From contig NZ_NFID01000010.1 in assembly GCF_002161595.1 (NCBI RefSeq), forward strand, positions 1 through 64,000: DNA of 64,000 nucleotides, given 5' to 3'. Shown piece after piece: positions 34,713 to 43,460 of the stretch. The DNA comes from Gemmiger sp. An50 (lineage in GTDB: Bacteria; Bacillota; Clostridia; Oscillospirales; Ruminococcaceae). The translations under genes were made by a program, and so were the position numbers. The number at the start of each line of letters is the position of its first letter. Position 1 is the first letter of the stretch. The notes under the pieces were generated by a model. It ran no database searches. It saw only the letters and a program-made list of their open reading frames with translations, and had not been told where the DNA came from.

Positions 34713-35153
34713 ATGGAACTGAAAGAGCGTGCTGCATACCTGAAGGGCCTGATGGAGGGTCTGGAGATCGGCGACAGCAAGGAAGGCAAGGTCCTGAAGG
34801 CCATGTACGACCTGCTGGAGGATCTGTGCGACACCGTGGCCGATATGGACGACGACCTGGACCAGGTCTACGATGAGCTGGACGCCATGGACGAGGATAT
34901 GGACGACCTGGAAGAAGCCGTGTTCGGTGACGACGAGGACGAGGACGAAGAAGAGGAAGACGACGAGGACGAGGAAGTGGAAGCCGAGTACGAGCTGACC
35001 TGCCCCAACTGCGGCGCAGTGACCGTCGTTGACGAGGATACCCTGCTGAACGAGCAGGTTTGCTGCGGCAACTGCGGCGCCGAGTTCGAGATCGAATTCA
35101 GCGAGTGCGGCGAGGACTGCGAGTGCGAGGAATGCACCGAGGAGAACGAGTAA
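34713..35153 (+). CDS. CD1247-like acidic protein with C-terminal zinc ribbon
   Basis: 146 residues, highly acidic. An N-terminal helical part (MELKERAAYLKGLMEGLEIG) is followed by Asp/Glu-rich coiled-coil-like sequence and a near-pure Asp/Glu run (about 70-90). A zinc ribbon comes next (CPNCGAVTVVDEDTL...CCGNCGAEFEI, CxxC pairs), then a Cys/Glu-rich tail (CGEDCECEEC). The N-terminal domain matches conserved clostridial proteins of unknown function. Strong AAAGGAGGA site; single-gene unit with its own terminator. Role unknown; metal or nucleic-acid-linked function is only a guess. Confidence 0.8.
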   Translation: MELKERAAYLKGLMEGLEIGDSKEGKVLKAMYDLLEDLCDTVADMDDDLDQVYDELDAMDEDMDDLEEAVFGDDEDEDEEEEDDEDEEVEAEYELTCPNCGAVTVVDEDTLLNEQVCCGNCGAEFEIEFSECGEDCECEECTEENE

Positions 35154-35186
35154 TCCTCTGATTGCTCCCTGCACCAAACAGAAAAG

Positions 35187-35223
35187 AAAGCGGCGGATGG
35201 CAATTGCCATCCGCCGCTTTTTT
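35187..35223. terminator. Long palindromic terminator
   Basis: A 34-base perfect palindrome (35187-35220) followed by TTT, and preceded by AAAAG on the other side. It serves the acidic protein gene and probably the convergent MATE gene (stop at 35295). Confidence 0.85.
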
Positions 35224-35294
35224 GCGCTAAAAACGATTTTTCCTTTTGGAATGTTCCATCCTGGATGAAAGTGAAAAAACGATAGAAAGGCCAT

Positions 35295-36698
35295 TTATCG
35301 GGCGGATTTGGCCCGCTCCATGGCCGAGAGCTCCGGCATCACGGTGCAGCGCATTGTGATGTAGCAGGCAAGGCCGCCGATCAGGTTGGAGATGGGCTCG
35401 GCCAGGAACACACCGTTTACCCCCAGTCCGCCCACATGGGGCAGCAGCAGGGTGAGGGGCACCACGATGATCGCCTTGCGCAGCATCGAGAAGAAGATGG
35501 CAAGCTTTGCCTTGTTCAGCGATTTGAACACGCTCTGGCCGGAGAATTGAAAGGCCATCATCACAAAGCCGAAGAAGTAGATGTGCAGCGAGGGCACCGC
35601 GATGGCCAGCAGCTCCGGGTCCGGATTGAAGATGCGGATGAAGGTCTCCGGGAACAGAGAGATGAAACCCCAGATCAGCAGGGTGTATCCGAAGCCCAGC
35701 TGGGTCATGAAGCGGATGGCCGCCCGCACCCGGTCCGCCATCCGGGCCCCGTAGTTGTAGCTGATGACCGGCGAAGCGCCGTCCGCAAGGGCCAGCACCG
35801 GCGTCTGGGCGAGCTGCCGCACCGAGTTGATCACCGTCATCACGCTGATGTACAGATCCCCGCCGAAGGCACTCAGGGTGGAGTTGCAGGCCACCTGGAC
35901 CAGGCTGTCGGTGAAGCCCATCACGAAGCTGGAGGTGCCCAGCGCCAGAATGCGCTTGATGATGGCCGCATCCGGCCGGAATCCCTTCAGCACCAGCCGC
36001 AGTTCCGCCTTCGAGCCGGTGAGAAAGGCCATCACCCACACCGCCGAAAGCAGCTGGGAAAGCACAGTGGCAATGGCGGCGCCCCGCACGCCCAGCCCCA
36101 GGCCGAAAATCAGGATGGGGTCCAGAATGATGTTGGCCACCGCGCCCAGCAGCACGGTGAGCATGCCGGTGCGGGCAAAGCCCTGGCTGTTGATGTAGGG
36201 GTTCATTCCCAGCGAGGTCATCACGAACACGGTGCCCAGCAGATAGATGGTCATGTACTGGGCCGCGTAGGGGTAGGTGTCGCCGCTGGCGCCGAATAAG
36301 TAAAGCAGCGGTTTGTGAAATACAATGCCAATAAGGGTAAGCGCCGCCCCGCTGACCATCAGCATGAACCAGGCGTTGGCCATAATGGTCCGGGCGCTTT
36401 TCAGGTCCTTCTGGCCCCGGGCGATGGAGCACAGCGGCGCGCCGCCCACGCCGAACAGGTTGGCAAAGGCGGTGATCAGGGTGATGAGGGGAAAGCACAG
36501 CCCCAGCCCGGCCAGTGCCAGCGTGCCCTGACCGGGAATTTTGCCGATGTAGATCCGGTCCACGATGTTGTACAAAAGGTTCAGCACCTGGGCCACCAGC
36601 ATGGGCGCCGCCACCGCAAGAACGCTGCGGCGCACGTTGGGGCCGGAAAAATCCACCTGGCCGCCCCCGGCGGTCCGGTGAAAATGAGGAAATGACAT
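35295..36698 (-). CDS. MATE-family efflux transporter
   Basis: 467 residues, about 12 transmembrane helices in two pseudo-repeats. Near the start VAAPMLVAQVLNLLYNIVDRIYIGKIPG, and in the second half DGASPVISYNYGARMADRV, are classic MATE/NorM-DinF helix sequences. It exports drugs or metabolites by Na+/H+ antiport; substrate unknown. I use the ATG at 36698, behind an AAAGGATGG site, rather than an in-frame start 48 bases upstream. Monocistronic. Confidence 0.93.
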   Translation of the reverse strand: MSFPHFHRTAGGGQVDFSGPNVRRSVLAVAAPMLVAQVLNLLYNIVDRIYIGKIPGQGTLALAGLGLCFPLITLITAFANLFGVGGAPLCSIARGQKDLKSARTIMANAWFMLMVSGAALTLIGIVFHKPLLYLFGASGDTYPYAAQYMTIYLLGTVFVMTSLGMNPYINSQGFARTGMLTVLLGAVANIILDPILIFGLGLGVRGAAIATVLSQLLSAVWVMAFLTGSKAELRLVLKGFRPDAAIIKRILALGTSSFVMGFTDSLVQVACNSTLSAFGGDLYISVMTVINSVRQLAQTPVLALADGASPVISYNYGARMADRVRAAIRFMTQLGFGYTLLIWGFISLFPETFIRIFNPDPELLAIAVPSLHIYFFGFVMMAFQFSGQSVFKSLNKAKLAIFFSMLRKAIIVVPLTLLLPHVGGLGVNGVFLAEPISNLIGGLACYITMRCTVMPELSAMERAKSAR

Positions 36699-36753
36699 TT
36701 TGCTGCATCCATCCTTTCCTGCTGGGTATGCGTCTGCACGGCGCAAATGGCAA

Positions 36754-36790
36754 CAAAACAGCGCACTGTTCCGGGCATGGAACAGTGCGC
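36754..36790 (-). terminator. Terminator of the 99-residue protein gene
   Basis: On the minus strand a 12-bp stem (36779-36790 with 36761-36772) is followed by TGTTTTGTTG (36751-36760). It lies between the stop of the 36813 gene and the MATE start. Confidence 0.8.
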
Positions 36791-36812
36791 ATCGTTTTGC
36801 AGTAAATGGCGT

Positions 36813-37112
36813 TTACTTTTTGGCGGGCGCTTCCTTCAAAGCGCGCTCCAGCCACATGGAGCCGACCTCCAGAGCGGTGTACAGGCCGGTCTTGCTGCTC
36901 TGCTTGACCACCCGCTCGGGCAGGGGCTTGGAAGCGTCGGTGCTCATGAGCATCACATGGATCTTATCGGCCATCTTCATGCCGTTTTCTTCCTTTTCGG
37001 TGAGAATCTGCATAAAAAGCACAAAGGGATCAGCCAGGCTGCCGTAGTAGATCTCGTTGCCGCAGCGCACCAAAGGCTTGCCCTTGTAGGTCAGTTTCGG
37101 GGTATATGCCAT
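36813..37112 (-). CDS. Conserved 99-aa hypothetical protein
   Basis: 99 residues, soluble, starting MAYTPKLTYKGKPLVRCGNE. It contains a YYGSLADPFVLFMQILTEKEENG segment and ends MWLERALKEAPAKK. It has a consensus promoter (37151-37179), a GGAGGG ribosome site and a terminator, so it is surely expressed. No motif that I can assign to a catalytic family. It sits between the polysaccharide operon and the MATE gene but is transcribed separately. Confidence 0.8.
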   Translation of the reverse strand: MAYTPKLTYKGKPLVRCGNEIYYGSLADPFVLFMQILTEKEENGMKMADKIHVMLMSTDASKPLPERVVKQSSKTGLYTALEVGSMWLERALKEAPAKK

Positions 37113-37150
37113 TGTAAAAACCCTCCAGTCGGTTGATATATATTATTTTT

Positions 37151-37179
37151 ATTATACCATAAACGACTCGGAAAAACAA
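37151..37179 (-). promoter_or_regulatory. Promoter of the 99-aa gene
   Basis: On the minus strand TTGTTT (37174-37179), 17-base spacer, TATAAT (37151-37156). It lies directly after the last gene of the polysaccharide operon (stop at 37192), where only a weak GC palindrome (37181-37190) could terminate upstream transcription. Confidence 0.75.
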
Positions 37180-37191
37180 CGGCGCGCCGCC

Positions 37192-37557
37192 TTACAGGTC
37201 CAGCTTGCCCCGTTCAATCTTTTCCTCGTTCAGAGCGACCTTCTGCGCCAGGCTTTTCAGCTTGGAATCCATCTGGCTGATCCGCACCGACATGAAGAAC
37301 TGCTTGATGAGCAGCAGAAAGATGATGGCAAGATACACCACGTTGATCTCGCTCACGAAGCCGAAGCGGCGGGCCACCCAGGTGGTGATCTCCGGGAACA
37401 GGCTCAAAAACAAAAGGCAGGCGGAGAACAGCAGCCAGAAGATGGAGTCCTCGATCTGGACCTTGGCATGACGGACCCGGCGAAGGATGAACAGGGTGGT
37501 GCACAGGCTGCCGCAGATCAGAAGTGCGCGCAGCGCGAGGGGAAGCAGTGGGGACAT
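37192..37557 (-). CDS. DUF2304 membrane protein
   Basis: 121 residues from the ATG at 37557 (AAGGAGAG upstream; a longer in-frame start overlaps the preceding gene). Three hydrophobic helices (about 2-20, 35-55, 68-88). Then an amphipathic C-terminal helix with QMDSKLKSLAQKVALNEEKIERG, a short coiled coil. DUF2304 proteins are almost always next to a dolichol-phosphate-mannose-synthase-like GT2, as here (five bases away), and are thought to be its membrane partner. Last gene of the polysaccharide operon. Confidence 0.88.
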   Translation of the reverse strand: MSPLLPLALRALLICGSLCTTLFILRRVRHAKVQIEDSIFWLLFSACLLFLSLFPEITTWVARRFGFVSEINVVYLAIIFLLLIKQFFMSVRISQMDSKLKSLAQKVALNEEKIERGKLDL

Positions 37558-37562
37558 GGCGT

Positions 37563-38285
37563 TCAGTCTCTCCTTTCCGGGTAATAGAAGGTAACGGGTT
37601 CCCGTTTGCGGAACCACTGGATCAGCAGGATAGAAAGGCCCATCTTGAGCATGTATTCCACCGAGCGGGCGAAGTTCAGATAGCTGGTGCCGGTGAGCCG
37701 TTCGCCCATCTCCACCTGGATCTCCCGCACCACCGCGCCGTTCTTGATCAGATAGCTGATGGTGTCCGGCTCGGGGCCGTAGTTCAGGTTCAGCGAGAAT
37801 TCCTCCACCATGCGGCGGTTGAACATCCGCATACCGCTGGTGGGGTCGCAGATGGCCTGGCCGGTGGTCAGGCGGATGGCCCAGCTGATCAGGTAGCTGC
37901 CCAGCATCCGCAGGCTCTTGGGCTTTTTCACGGTAAGGAACCGGCTGCCGATCACGATGTCGGCCCCGTTTTCCAGCTCATCCAGCATGGGCTGGATGAA
38001 TTCCGGTTTGTGCTGGCCGTCCGCGTCGAACTGCAGTGCGCAGTCGTAGCCGTTTTCGGCGGCGTAGCGCAGCCCGGTCTGGAAGGCCCCGGCCAGCCCC
38101 AGGTTCACCGGCAGATCGATCAGCCGGAAACCGTGCTGGCGGCAGAGCGCGGCGGTGCGGTCACGGCTGCCGTCGTTCACCACCACATAGTCGTATTGGG
38201 GGTAACGGGCCACCAGCTCGTTCACCACATGAACGATGTTGCCCTCCTCGTTGTAGGCGGGAATCACGATCAATAGCTTGGACAT
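37563..38285 (-). CDS. DPM1-like GT2 glycosyltransferase
   Basis: 240 residues. GT-A fold motifs: LLIVIPAYNEEGNI, VVVNDGSRDRT, ALQFDADGQHKPE (DxD-type metal site) and DPTSGMRMFNRRMVEE, the polyprenyl-phosphate sugar synthase pattern. It should load a sugar onto undecaprenyl phosphate on the inner membrane face. Paired with DUF2304 downstream. Such lipid-linked sugars are used by extracytoplasmic GT-C transferases; the DUF2142 protein of this cluster is a candidate. Confidence 0.92.
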   Translation of the reverse strand: MSKLLIVIPAYNEEGNIVHVVNELVARYPQYDYVVVNDGSRDRTAALCRQHGFRLIDLPVNLGLAGAFQTGLRYAAENGYDCALQFDADGQHKPEFIQPMLDELENGADIVIGSRFLTVKKPKSLRMLGSYLISWAIRLTTGQAICDPTSGMRMFNRRMVEEFSLNLNYGPEPDTISYLIKNGAVVREIQVEMGERLTGTSYLNFARSVEYMLKMGLSILLIQWFRKREPVTFYYPERRD

Positions 38286-38291
38286 AAGCGT

Positions 38292-39458
38292 TCAATTTCC
38301 TTTGCAGTCAGGTTGTTGCGCCCCGGCAAGCCGCAGAAGCTCGCGGGTCACGGCCTCCCAGGTGAAGTGCTCCTCCAGCCGGGCGGCGGTCTTTTGGGCT
38401 GCGGCAGCGCCCCAGCCGCCGTCAGACAGGCAGCGTTTCAGCGCGGCGGTCAGCGCATCGGGGTCCACCCCGTCCAGCTGGATGCCGTAGCTTTCGTCCG
38501 GCAGCAGCTCGTCGCTGCCGCCGGTGCGGGTGGTCAGGATGGGGCAGCCGCAGGCGGCAGCCTCCAGAAATGTGGTGGGGAAGCCCTCGGCATAATAGGT
38601 GGGCAGGCAGTACAGCTGAGCCTGGGCCAGCAGCTGCATGGCCTGGGCGTAGGGGACCGAGCCCGCCAGATGCACCTTCGGCGGGCAGTTCTCCCGCAGC
38701 TTTGCCAGCAGGGGTCCGTCGCCCGCCACCACCAGGCTACACCCGGGCAGACTGGCCCGGGCAAAAGCCTCAATCAGCTCGGCCACGCCCTTTTCCGGGA
38801 TCACCCGGCCCAGAAAGACCACCAGCTTTTCGCCGGCATCAAGGCCCAGCCGGGCACGCCAGTTCACCGCGTCCGGCGCACAGGCCAGCGCCCGCACCTC
38901 GGCGGGGTCCACCGCGTTGTACAGCTGGCCCTCCGGCCGGATACCGAAATGCTCCAGCCAGCGGCACACCGCCCGGCTCACCCCGTAAAAGCGGGGGCGG
39001 CAGGCCTTCAGGTAAGCGGCGGCCAGATGCTCATAGCAGGCACCGGCGGCGTTCAGCAGCGGATTGCCCATGGGCAGGTGGCCGGTGGAGTGGTCCACCA
39101 CGATGGCGGGAATGTTCCGCTTTCTGCACTGGCGGGCCGCATACAGGCTGCTGATGTAAAAGCGGGTGTTGATGACACAGAAGCCGATGGGCTCGGCCCA
39201 CAGGTGCTTTGCCAGCGTCCGGAATGCCCGCCCCGGTTTCAGCACCGGGAAGCGGCCGTTCATCAGCGGCCAGACCGGCAGCCGGTAGATACGGATGCCG
39301 TGTTCGTCGGTCTCAAAATCCGGCAGGCCGGGCAGGGCGCTGGTCACCACGATGGCGGTGTGCCCCGCGGCCGCCACACGGCGCGCCAGATTGAAGGTGT
39401 AGCGCTCCACCCCGCCCACGGTGGGCAGGTACTGGGCGGAGAAAAAACAGATGGTCAC
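38292..39458 (-). CDS. GT4-family glycosyltransferase
   Basis: 388 residues. N-terminal glycine loop PTVGGVERYTFNLARRVAAAGH. C-terminal GT-B donor site with VVFLGRVIPEKGVAELIEAF and PTYYAEGFPTTFLEAAACGC, including the E-x7-E motif, then TTRTGGSDELL. Retaining transferase using a nucleotide sugar; specificity not readable. An in-frame GTG six bases before the ATG has the better distance to GGGAGG, so the start could be 39464. Confidence 0.92.
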   Translation of the reverse strand: MTICFFSAQYLPTVGGVERYTFNLARRVAAAGHTAIVVTSALPGLPDFETDEHGIRIYRLPVWPLMNGRFPVLKPGRAFRTLAKHLWAEPIGFCVINTRFYISSLYAARQCRKRNIPAIVVDHSTGHLPMGNPLLNAAGACYEHLAAAYLKACRPRFYGVSRAVCRWLEHFGIRPEGQLYNAVDPAEVRALACAPDAVNWRARLGLDAGEKLVVFLGRVIPEKGVAELIEAFARASLPGCSLVVAGDGPLLAKLRENCPPKVHLAGSVPYAQAMQLLAQAQLYCLPTYYAEGFPTTFLEAAACGCPILTTRTGGSDELLPDESYGIQLDGVDPDALTAALKRCLSDGGWGAAAAQKTAARLEEHFTWEAVTRELLRLAGAQQPDCKGN

Positions 39459-39486
39459 GAAGCGAACCTCCCGTGCGCGGCGTGCG

Positions 39487-40554
39487 TTACGCCCCGCGCT
39501 TTTTGTAAACGAATTCCCGCTGGATCTGGAAGCTGATGAAGAACAGGAACACGTCCACGAAAATCTTGATCACCAGCTCGGAGAAGCCGCCGGTCAAGGC
39601 GTACAGCAGGCTGACCAGCCCGGCGGAGCAGGCCATCTGCACCACCGCCAGCAAAAAGTATTTGCCCGCGGCCATGCCGTGGTGCTCCCGGCTCTTGAAG
39701 ACCAGCTTGTAGTTCAACAGGTAGTTGTAGGTGGCCGAGATCACCCGGGCGCAGACGGTGGCCAGGGTGATGTACAGAGTGCCCTGTACAAAAGAGTGCA
39801 GCAGCATGCAGAACAGGCTGAACAGCACCAGGTCCACCACGCTGGAGGAGATGGAGGAGAACAAAAATTTGCCGAACACCGCATAGATGCGGGCGGAGTC
39901 CCGCAAGGGATTGAAATGGCTGGTCTTGTTTTCCTCGATGTATACCGTCTCGATGGGTACCTCCACGATGGGTACCCCGGCCTCCTTGGTGTCGATGAGC
40001 ATGTTGGACTCGAACTCGAACCGCTCGCCGCCGGAATGCATCAGGGTCTTCATGAAGGAGGTGGGAACGGCCCGCAGGCCGGTCTGGGTGTCGGTGATGG
40101 CAAGGCCCACCAAGAGCTTGAACATGAAACGGGTGCACTTGTTGCCGAAGCTGGAACGCAGCGGCACGTCCTTCTCGTCGAAGTTGCGGCAGCCCAGAAT
40201 CAAAGCGTCCGGTCGTTCGGTGAGGGCCTTCATCACCTTGAGGATGCACTCCGGGGTGTGCTGGCCGTCGGAATCGGCGGTCACACAGCCGGGAGCCTCC
40301 GGCCAGGTGTTCAGGCAGTGGTTGAAGGCGGTCTTGAGCGCGCGCCCTTTGCCCAGATTCACCGCGTGGCGCAGCACCGCGCAGCCCCAGCGGGCCTGTG
40401 CTTCTTCAAAGAAATGGGCGTAGGCGGGGCCGCTGCCGTCGTCCACCAGGACGATGTTTTGGATGCCCGCCTCGTGCAGCTGCTCCAGCAGACGGGGCAG
40501 CTTTTCATCCGGCTCCAGCGAGGGGATGATCAGGGGAATTTGCTTGTAATCCAT
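39487..40554 (-). CDS. GT2 glycosyltransferase fused to GtrA-like membrane domain
   Basis: 355 residues from the ATG at 40554 (AAGGAG 11 bases upstream). The N-terminal GT2 domain (about 1-235) has IIPSLEPDEKLPRLL, NIVLVDDGSG and VTADSDGQHTPE. The C-terminal ~120 residues form four hydrophobic helices with ARVISATYNYLLNYKLVFKS, the GtrA signature. GtrA proteins help move or use polyprenyl-phosphate sugars. The fusion therefore looks like a lipid-linked sugar synthase with a built-in flippase-like module, which is inference from the domain pairing. Confidence 0.92.
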   Translation of the reverse strand: MDYKQIPLIIPSLEPDEKLPRLLEQLHEAGIQNIVLVDDGSGPAYAHFFEEAQARWGCAVLRHAVNLGKGRALKTAFNHCLNTWPEAPGCVTADSDGQHTPECILKVMKALTERPDALILGCRNFDEKDVPLRSSFGNKCTRFMFKLLVGLAITDTQTGLRAVPTSFMKTLMHSGGERFEFESNMLIDTKEAGVPIVEVPIETVYIEENKTSHFNPLRDSARIYAVFGKFLFSSISSSVVDLVLFSLFCMLLHSFVQGTLYITLATVCARVISATYNYLLNYKLVFKSREHHGMAAGKYFLLAVVQMACSAGLVSLLYALTGGFSELVIKIFVDVFLFFISFQIQREFVYKKRGA

Positions 40555-40590
40555 CAAATATCGTACTCCTTAACGGATGGCGTATGGCCT

Positions 40591-42744
40591 TTAACGGGCC
40601 AGAATGGAAAGAAAAGCATTCAGAAGGACCAGAAGGTCCACCAGAGTCACCGCGTAGACCAGGCCGCGGGTGCAGTCGGTCTGCAGCAGCAGGCGCTTGG
40701 GCCGGGCCAGCAGCAGCAGGCTCAGCACCGGCAGGAAGTAACGGCCCTGCAGACCGTAGATGGTGGTGTAATAGGTGGGCGTCCAGGAGATGCAGCCCAG
40801 CACCGCCAGGCCGCAGCAGGCAAGCCCGATCAGCAGGCAGAGGGCCTTGGCCCAGACCGGCAGCTCAAAGCCGGGCTGCAGCCAGGCCAGCACCAGCAGG
40901 ATCATCAGGGCGGCCACCCAGGTCCAGGCGATCTGTACGCCCGGGTCAAAGTAGCTCAGGGTTCCGCCGATCAGCGTTTTCACATAATGGTCGCCGTTTT
41001 CCACCACCGAGCGGATGGCCAGCTCCAGGGTGTCCAGCGGATGGGAGAGGATGTAGGGCAGGGTGTAGCAGACGCTGTCGTCCTGCACCGGGGCCTCTTC
41101 CGTTTGCGGGGCGGCGGTTTCCTCGCTGCTCTCCGGCGCGGAGGCTGTGCTCTGTGCGGAACTTTCCGGCGCGCTTGGGGCCGGTGCCGTAATTTCAGAG
41201 GAAACGCTGGAGGAGGCCGCGCCCGCCGCCACCTGGGTGCTGCCGCTCACAAAGTCGTTCAAAATCACCTGACCACCGGCGCTGAAGAAAAAGACTGCCA
41301 GGCACAGGGCTAGGAACCCGCCCTTGACCGCCTTGGAATAGCGGCCCAGCCGGGCGGCGGGAATCAGAAAGACCAGCAGCGCCAGCGGGAAATACACGAT
41401 CTTGGAGGGCACGATCAGCAGCCCGGCCAGCGCGGGCAGGATCAGCTGTTTCCAGCCGATGTTTTCCCGGGGACCAAAGGCCAGGTCCAGCACCAGGGCG
41501 GCAAACAGAAGGCAGAGCGCCAGCAGGTTGGAGTCCCGGCTGTAGGAGGCGGCCAGATGCAGCGTCATGGGCAGCAGCGCCACCGCGGCGAATACCGCCT
41601 TGGCCACCGGGGTACGCTTCACCGCCCAGGCCGCCAGGAAGGCGAAGAATACAAGGTTTGCAAGCCTGCCCAAAAACAGGGTGGGGATGAAGCCCAGCCG
41701 GAGCAAAAAGCCCGCCAGAACCCCGAAGGCGCTGATCCAGTACATGGTGTAGCTGGAATCCACCTGATATTCGTCGTAGTCCTGGGTGTGGGTGAAGGGG
41801 TCGGAATTGGTGGTAAGCAGATTCTTGGCAATGTGCTGCCAGGTGAATACCGTGGTCTCGCCGTCCTGCACGATCACGTCCACATCCGAGGGGCGGCGCA
41901 GGCTGCTGTGAATTTGGCTTTGGGCCACCGGCAGATAGGGATTGTAGATGGTGGAGGCCAGGGTGAAGCTCTGGTTGATGTGAAACTGCTCATCCGGTGC
42001 GGAGTAAGGGGGCAGAACCATGCTGAACAGGATGCCCAGCACCAGCACGAAGCAGAAGACCATCCGGTGCAGGGGACATTTCTGCCCGGTGAACAGCCAC
42101 CACCCGGCCCCGATGAGAATCAGCGCCAGCAGGGCAATGACCCAGTAGAACTTGGTCACGAAGCCGCCGATCTGGGCATATACGCCCAGGATGGCCAGCA
42201 TGCCCTCGGTGGCCTCACCGTTCACGGTCAGGCCCAGGCCCGCCTCGTTGGGGGTGGGGGTGTAGCCCACGAGCAGACGGCCCTCGCCGGTGTAGTGAGC
42301 GGTCAGACTCACCCGGTAATGGCGTTCGCCCGCCTCGGTCAGCTCCACCGGCTGGGAAAGCCCCAGCGTGGTGTAGTAGGCTTCGGTGGTGTCCAGAATG
42401 TTGCTCATGTCGCCTTCACTGGTGGCCAGAACCTCGCCGGTATCCAGATCGGTGAGGGTGAGCTCCAGCACTCCGGCGGGGCCTTCGTCGCCCGCCTTCT
42501 GCACCTTGAAGGCAAAACCCATGTACAGCAGGTCCCGGTCACAGACGAAATCCTGGGTCACGGTGTCGTCGATGAGGGCGAACTCGCTGAACTGGTCGTT
42601 GATCATCCAGCTGCGGCTCTTTTCGCCGTTGCCCCGCACCTGGGTGAGCCAGACGCAGGCAAAGATGAAAAAGGCCACAGCCAGCAGCACCGCGCCGCCC
42701 AGCAGGCGGCGGTGGCGCTTGATTTGCGTGAGAAGTTTTTCCAT
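40591..42744 (-). CDS. DUF2142 polytopic membrane protein (GT-C-like)
   Basis: 717 residues. N-terminal signal-anchor helix (14-35), then an extracellular beta-rich section (about 40-185), then about ten helices. The hallmark YSAPDEQFHINQSF follows an early helix; Pro-Asp-Glu in this loop recalls the acidic motif of GT-C transferases. A Ser/Pro/Glu-rich low-complexity stretch lies at about 515-560. DUF2142 proteins cluster with cell-wall glycan genes and are suspected glycosyltransferases using polyprenyl-phosphate sugars. Neighbouring GT2-GtrA and DPM1-like genes would supply the donor. Confidence 0.85.
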   Translation of the reverse strand: MEKLLTQIKRHRRLLGGAVLLAVAFFIFACVWLTQVRGNGEKSRSWMINDQFSEFALIDDTVTQDFVCDRDLLYMGFAFKVQKAGDEGPAGVLELTLTDLDTGEVLATSEGDMSNILDTTEAYYTTLGLSQPVELTEAGERHYRVSLTAHYTGEGRLLVGYTPTPNEAGLGLTVNGEATEGMLAILGVYAQIGGFVTKFYWVIALLALILIGAGWWLFTGQKCPLHRMVFCFVLVLGILFSMVLPPYSAPDEQFHINQSFTLASTIYNPYLPVAQSQIHSSLRRPSDVDVIVQDGETTVFTWQHIAKNLLTTNSDPFTHTQDYDEYQVDSSYTMYWISAFGVLAGFLLRLGFIPTLFLGRLANLVFFAFLAAWAVKRTPVAKAVFAAVALLPMTLHLAASYSRDSNLLALCLLFAALVLDLAFGPRENIGWKQLILPALAGLLIVPSKIVYFPLALLVFLIPAARLGRYSKAVKGGFLALCLAVFFFSAGGQVILNDFVSGSTQVAAGAASSSVSSEITAPAPSAPESSAQSTASAPESSEETAAPQTEEAPVQDDSVCYTLPYILSHPLDTLELAIRSVVENGDHYVKTLIGGTLSYFDPGVQIAWTWVAALMILLVLAWLQPGFELPVWAKALCLLIGLACCGLAVLGCISWTPTYYTTIYGLQGRYFLPVLSLLLLARPKRLLLQTDCTRGLVYAVTLVDLLVLLNAFLSILAR

Positions 42745-42766
42745 AGGGAAACCCTTTCCGGTTGAA

Positions 42767-43456
42767 TTATTTGCCCGCCTGGCCGTAGTAGGCGCCCGGG
42801 CCGTGCTTGCGCAGGTAGTGCTTGTCCAGCAGGTAGCCGTCCACCGGCTGCGCGCCCAGCATAAGGCTGTGGTAGGCCATCATGGCCACCTCTTCCAGAA
42901 TGATGGCGTTTTCCACCGCACTGGCGGCATCCCTGCCCCAGGTGAAGGGGCCGTGGGCCTTCACCAGCCCGGCGGGAATGGCTTCGTAATGCTCCGCGCA
43001 GGCGGCGGCCAGCACCAGGCCGGTGTTGGTCTCGTAGTCGCCCTCGATCTGCTCCTTGGTCAGGGCAGGGGCGCAGGGCACCGGGCCGTAGAAGGTGTCG
43101 GCATGGGTGGTGCCCAGGGCCGGAATTTCCCGCCCGGCCTGGGCGAAAATGGTTGCCCACCGGCTGTGGGTGTGCACCACGCCGCCGATGGAGGGAAACG
43201 CCCGGTACAGCTCCAGATGGGTCTTGGTGTCCGACGAGGGGCGCAGCTCGCCCTCCGCCACGCTGCCGTCCGAAAGGCGCACCACCACCATGTCCTCCGG
43301 GCGCAGGGTGTCGTAGTCCACGCCGGAGGGCTTGATGGCAAAGACTCCGGCATCCCGGTCCACCTGGCTGGCATTGCCCCAGGTGGCAAGGCAGAGGTTC
43401 GCCTTGGGCAGGGCCAGGTTGGCGGCCCAGGCCGCCTGCTTCAGCGCTTCATACAT
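42767..43456 (-). CDS. L-ribulose-5-phosphate 4-epimerase (AraD/UlaF type)
   Basis: 229 residues, very close in layout to E. coli AraD. TWGNASQVDRDAGVFAIKPS, SSDTKTH with Asp76, the zinc histidines His95 and His97 in HTHSRW, Asp120 in THADTFYG, the third zinc His at 168 in AHGPFTWG, and C-terminal KHYLRKHGPGAYYGQ. All catalytic residues appear present, so it should interconvert L-ribulose-5-P and D-xylulose-5-P or perform a related aldol reaction. Odd location: no arabinose genes nearby; it sits between sugar-acid activation genes and a DUF2142 gene. Confidence 0.9.
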   Translation of the reverse strand: MYEALKQAAWAANLALPKANLCLATWGNASQVDRDAGVFAIKPSGVDYDTLRPEDMVVVRLSDGSVAEGELRPSSDTKTHLELYRAFPSIGGVVHTHSRWATIFAQAGREIPALGTTHADTFYGPVPCAPALTKEQIEGDYETNTGLVLAAACAEHYEAIPAGLVKAHGPFTWGRDAASAVENAIILEEVAMMAYHSLMLGAQPVDGYLLDKHYLRKHGPGAYYGQAGK

Positions 43457-43460
43457 GGGC

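Noticed and set aside
42767-43456. AraD homolog as part of an arabinose catabolic operon
   Set aside because: No araA, araB or sugar transporter nearby; it is embedded in a glycan operon with a few bases on either side.
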